This document shows positions 61,834 through 64,000 of a DNA stretch of 64,000 nucleotides, one piece after another. The stretch spans positions 2,356,001 through 2,420,000 of the forward strand of contig NC_015388.1 of assembly GCF_000195295.1 (NCBI RefSeq). Direction: 5' to 3'. The position numbers and the translations under genes are program-made. The notes under the pieces were generated by a model, which was not told where the DNA came from, made no database searches, and saw only the letters and a program-made list of their open reading frames with translations. Source of the DNA: Desulfobacca acetoxidans DSM 11109 (GTDB lineage Bacteria; Desulfobacterota; Desulfobaccia; Desulfobaccales; Desulfobaccaceae). Position 1 is the first letter of the stretch. Each line of letters begins with the position of its first letter.

Positions 61834-61859
61834 TAGGTGCGGGGTAACCCCGCCCCTAC
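61834..61859. repeat. REP hairpin overlapping the transposase stop codon
   Basis: TAGGTGCGGGGTAACCCCGC followed by CCCTA; the palindrome GCGGGGTAACCCCGC folds perfectly. The stop codon of the transposase (complement of 61856-61858) is part of the unit. Near-identical to 62166-62190. Confidence 0.75.
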
Positions 61860-62452
61860 AACTTCCTCGTCTGTTTCACCGGTCCGGTGGTAAAAGAAGC
61901 CAGCCAACAGTCAAAGTCGTCTTGACCGCGGGCCTGAAGATTTTCCCGGTCGAGTTCCCAACGCAGAGGATTATTAACGATATATTCCCGGATACGGCTT
62001 AAGGATGCGTCGTCTCGGACGACGTGTTCGTAATAACCGCGTTGCCAAAACTTGGTTCCCGGCGCCTGCCGCATTACGTTGATTACTTTGGTCGATTGAT
62101 ATTTGTAGTAGGCTATAATTTGCCCCAACGTAGGCTGTCCTGGTGGAAATGCTTTTTGGTTGTTGTAGGGGCGGGGTAACCCCGCCCCTACGAGGACTAC
62201 CACTCCATGTATATGATTCGGCATAACTACAAAGGCGTCCAATTCGATATTAGGATAATGGCGCGGTAGGTCATGCCAACAATCACTGACTATTTTACCG
62301 TAATCGTTCAACTGTATTGCGCCATCCATAATCTCGCCCAGCAGACATTTTCTCTGATTGACCCAGATGGTGACAAAATACGCCCCCGCCTGAGAGTAGT
62401 CATATTCCGGCAGGCGGAGAGATCGGCGTTTATTTGCTTTCGGGTCCGCCAA
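61856..62452 (-). CDS. REP-associated tyrosine transposase (Y1/IS200-like)
   Basis: A 198-residue single-strand transposase of the RAYT type. The HUH metal motif is VVMPNHIHGVVVL, and the catalytic tyrosine is probably in QRGYYEHVVRDD, with the N-terminal RSLRLPEYDYSQAGAYFVTI typical of these proteins. The start is a TTG at 62452. These enzymes mobilise or maintain REP sequences; two REP hairpins lie within and at the end of the gene. It is one of few mobile-element genes in the window. Confidence 0.88.
   Translation of the reverse strand: MADPKANKRRSLRLPEYDYSQAGAYFVTIWVNQRKCLLGEIMDGAIQLNDYGKIVSDCWHDLPRHYPNIELDAFVVMPNHIHGVVVLVGAGLPRPYNNQKAFPPGQPTLGQIIAYYKYQSTKVINVMRQAPGTKFWQRGYYEHVVRDDASLSRIREYIVNNPLRWELDRENLQARGQDDFDCWLASFTTGPVKQTRKL
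62166..62190. repeat. REP hairpin inside the transposase coding region
   Basis: TAGGGGCGGGGTAACCCCGC followed by CCCTA, a perfect palindrome with a 2-nt centre. It is read in frame as part of the protein (VGAGLPRPYN), so the gene has either absorbed a REP insertion without frameshift or evolved it in place. Confidence 0.8.
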
Positions 62453-62507
62453 TTTTTCTGTAATTTCCTTTGAAGTATCGTACTGCGCTAACGCTATCCT
62501 CTTGTAC

Positions 62508-62744
62508 CTACCTGGACCGATCTTCCCGAATCAATGGTACACTATCGGGCATGTCGCCATACTTAGCATGAAAGCGGTCACGCAGATCGTCAATGCCGTG
62601 AACGACTTCCTGACGACGCCGGCGTTCGACTGCATACGCCTGCCAAAGTTCGAGCAATTGTTCAATACTTTGCAGGCCTTGCTCTTGCATCGCCAGGGTC
62701 AATTTTTCATAAAGCTCCTCAGATATTGTAACTGTGCGACCCAT
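62508..62744 (-). CDS. antitoxin-like small protein without an intact partner
   Basis: A 78-residue protein, MGRTVTISEELYEKLTLAMQ, with a ribbon-helix-helix-like start, a charged middle (YAVERRRRQEVVHGIDDLRD) and an acidic/basic tail as in toxin-antidote proteins. The ATG at 62744 is preceded by GGAGCTAGACC. A toxin gene is normally next; instead there are about 55 bp reading VQEDSVSAVRYFKGN and then the transposase. The toxin may have been lost. Confidence 0.6.
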   Translation of the reverse strand: MGRTVTISEELYEKLTLAMQEQGLQSIEQLLELWQAYAVERRRRQEVVHGIDDLRDRFHAKYGDMPDSVPLIREDRSR

Positions 62745-62800
62745 GGTCTAGCTCCTTGTTTGGTGATGATTGCTCCTGTCTCCTTATGCTTAAGTATAAT

Positions 62801-64000
62801 TCATTTCCCCAATAGATGTGGAAAATCCGGTGGCAATATCTGAAGCAATGTCTTGAGCTGTGACCTTTCCGTTGCATCCATATCCAACAACTTCAGGAGA
62901 AGATCGCGCTTCGGGAATTCGATATTACCTTGACTTTGTGAAATTCCGTCCTGAATCTTCAGTAAGAACTCCAAAAACCAAACGATAGTCTGCCGGGCAA
63001 AATCCCTAGCCTCTCTGAGATGGCTTATATAAACCCGATTCTTTTGTTTATCCTTACTTTCCTTACTGTCAATCTTTCCGTGTACGAGAGCAGATCTAAA
63101 ATTGTATAACTTCTCAAAACGGCTTTGTAATTCCTTTTGTTTCTGTTCTGTTTCACCTAAAATAAATGCTATTCTTCGGGAAAGCTTTTTAGTAAGCCCA
63201 CCTCCTCTTTCTCCTAACAAAGCATCAATGGCAGTTATATGCCATAAAAGCTGTTCCAAACCCCCTGTAAAAAAAGCTTTTACCAACATATCAAAAGCAT
63301 TATTAAAGAAATGCCAACCAGATTTTTCCAAATCAAGTTTTTGTAGATTTTCGTGGGTTCGTTTGACAACTGTAATGAACGATTCTGTTTCTTGCTTATC
63401 TAGAGAAATATGGAACTCCGGACCCCATATTTCTTCTCCATTCTCTGTCACACGTTCTATTGTTTTATCTAATTTTTCGGGTGAAGGCGCTGGAAACGAT
63501 GGTTCATAAAGGATATCAGTAACTTTTAAGACAAAAGGAATATTAAATCCCATCCACCCTGTTGCCTTTTCTTCTTTTTCATCTGCAGGTCCCCCTCGCC
63601 AATAGTCTGTTTGCCAATCAAAAAGAACCAGTGGCTTGATGACAGACTCAAGTGGTTCCGGGAATGGTCGCGGAGTATATGTCATTTCTACACGAGAGTA
63701 GCTATCATCGGAGAAAATTTTCGTGTAGTCAACTTTGGTTGAGGGGATAATCTTTTTAACCTGAATAGATTGCTGGAGATAAATAAACCAATAATCCTCA
63801 ATCTGGTTTAAATCCACCGCCGCCCAGGGATAGAAAATTTCGTTGATACTGTTGCCCAATATAGAATCAAGATCATCCCTGGAAAAGCGTTTGATTTGGA
63901 AATTCCCGAAGTCGATATCATCTTGTTCGAAAGACACATATTCAAGCAGACCCAGATATGAAATTTTCTTTTTCGGGCTCTTGAATACATGAACATACTT
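62801..64000 (-). CDS. HEPN (Apea-like) domain protein, 5' end outside window
   Basis: The frame is open past a GTG at 63937 up to the window edge (KYVHVFKSPKKKISYLGLLE precedes it), so at least 399 residues are present and the start is unseen. The C-terminal third has a HEPN-type motif: LYNFRSALVHGKIDS (R-x4-H), after ALLGERGGGLTKKLSRRIAF. HEPN proteins include RNases in defence and toxin systems, but this family also has members of unknown role. AT content is higher and codon use differs from the housekeeping genes, as expected of acquired DNA. Confidence 0.75.
   Translation of the reverse strand, partial: KYVHVFKSPKKKISYLGLLEYVSFEQDDIDFGNFQIKRFSRDDLDSILGNSINEIFYPWAAVDLNQIEDYWFIYLQQSIQVKKIIPSTKVDYTKIFSDDSYSRVEMTYTPRPFPEPLESVIKPLVLFDWQTDYWRGGPADEKEEKATGWMGFNIPFVLKVTDILYEPSFPAPSPEKLDKTIERVTENGEEIWGPEFHISLDKQETESFITVVKRTHENLQKLDLEKSGWHFFNNAFDMLVKAFFTGGLEQLLWHITAIDALLGERGGGLTKKLSRRIAFILGETEQKQKELQSRFEKLYNFRSALVHGKIDSKESKDKQKNRVYISHLREARDFARQTIVWFLEFLLKIQDGISQSQGNIEFPKRDLLLKLLDMDATERSQLKTLLQILPPDFPHLLGK

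Overview
The window reads as chromosome of a strictly anaerobic, Gram-negative bacterium, most likely a sulfate-reducing or syntrophic deltaproteobacterium of the Desulfobacca/Syntrophobacterales kind. This is an inference from gene content, not from a database match. The double membrane shows in Tol, TonB, ExbBD and TonB-dependent receptors. The anaerobic character shows in desulfoferrodoxin, rubrerythrin, rubredoxins, a flavodiiron protein, a 2-oxoacid:acceptor oxidoreductase, an MvhD-like hydrogenase subunit and an archaeal-type fructose-bisphosphatase. I saw no rRNA, tRNA, CRISPR array or prophage.

Layout. 1-5972 (minus): complex I genes in the order nuoEF(fused)-A-B-C-D-G, with nuoG leaving the window. 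6.5-9.8 kb (plus): FBP aldolase/phosphatase, a TrmO/TsaA-domain protein with a possible signal peptide, a 2x[4Fe-4S] protein and a small protein. 9.9-19.8 kb (plus): a predicted nickel/cobalt uptake island with a structured non-coding RNA candidate, tonB, cooT, a methyltransferase carrying a signal peptide, two receptor + DUF4198 pairs and exbBD. Three homologous copies of one leader element sit upstream of the methyltransferase and both receptors. 19.9-24.0 kb (minus): tolQ-R-A-B and a 57-residue membrane protein.

24.2-49.2 kb is mostly housekeeping: thioesterase, rlmH, NifU-like, SIMPL, pdxA, purB, guaA, holB, ricT, yihY, carB, purF, an XRE-HTH/GalU-like fusion, tauE, mvhD, queC-queE, parA, proC and nadC. 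49.5-59.1 kb (plus) is a redox and oxygen-defence region: BamE-like protein, SPL-type radical SAM protein, Fur/PerR regulator with its own box, Fe-S/DUF3786 protein, rubrerythrin, desulfoferrodoxin, a two-gene oxoacid oxidoreductase, two rubredoxins and a flavodiiron protein. 59.2-64 kb (minus) looks accessory: a family-B DNA polymerase with a degenerate proofreading domain, its small overlapping partner, a REP-associated transposase containing REP hairpins, an orphan antitoxin-like gene and a HEPN-type protein running off the edge.

Intergenic DNA is rich in dispersed palindromic repeats and degenerate 7-bp tandem repeats, some of which overlap gene ends. The strongest candidates for something undescribed are the triplicated leader RNA with its captured signal peptide in the metal island, the HTH-GalU fusion that lacks catalytic residues, and the exonuclease-degenerate polymerase pair.
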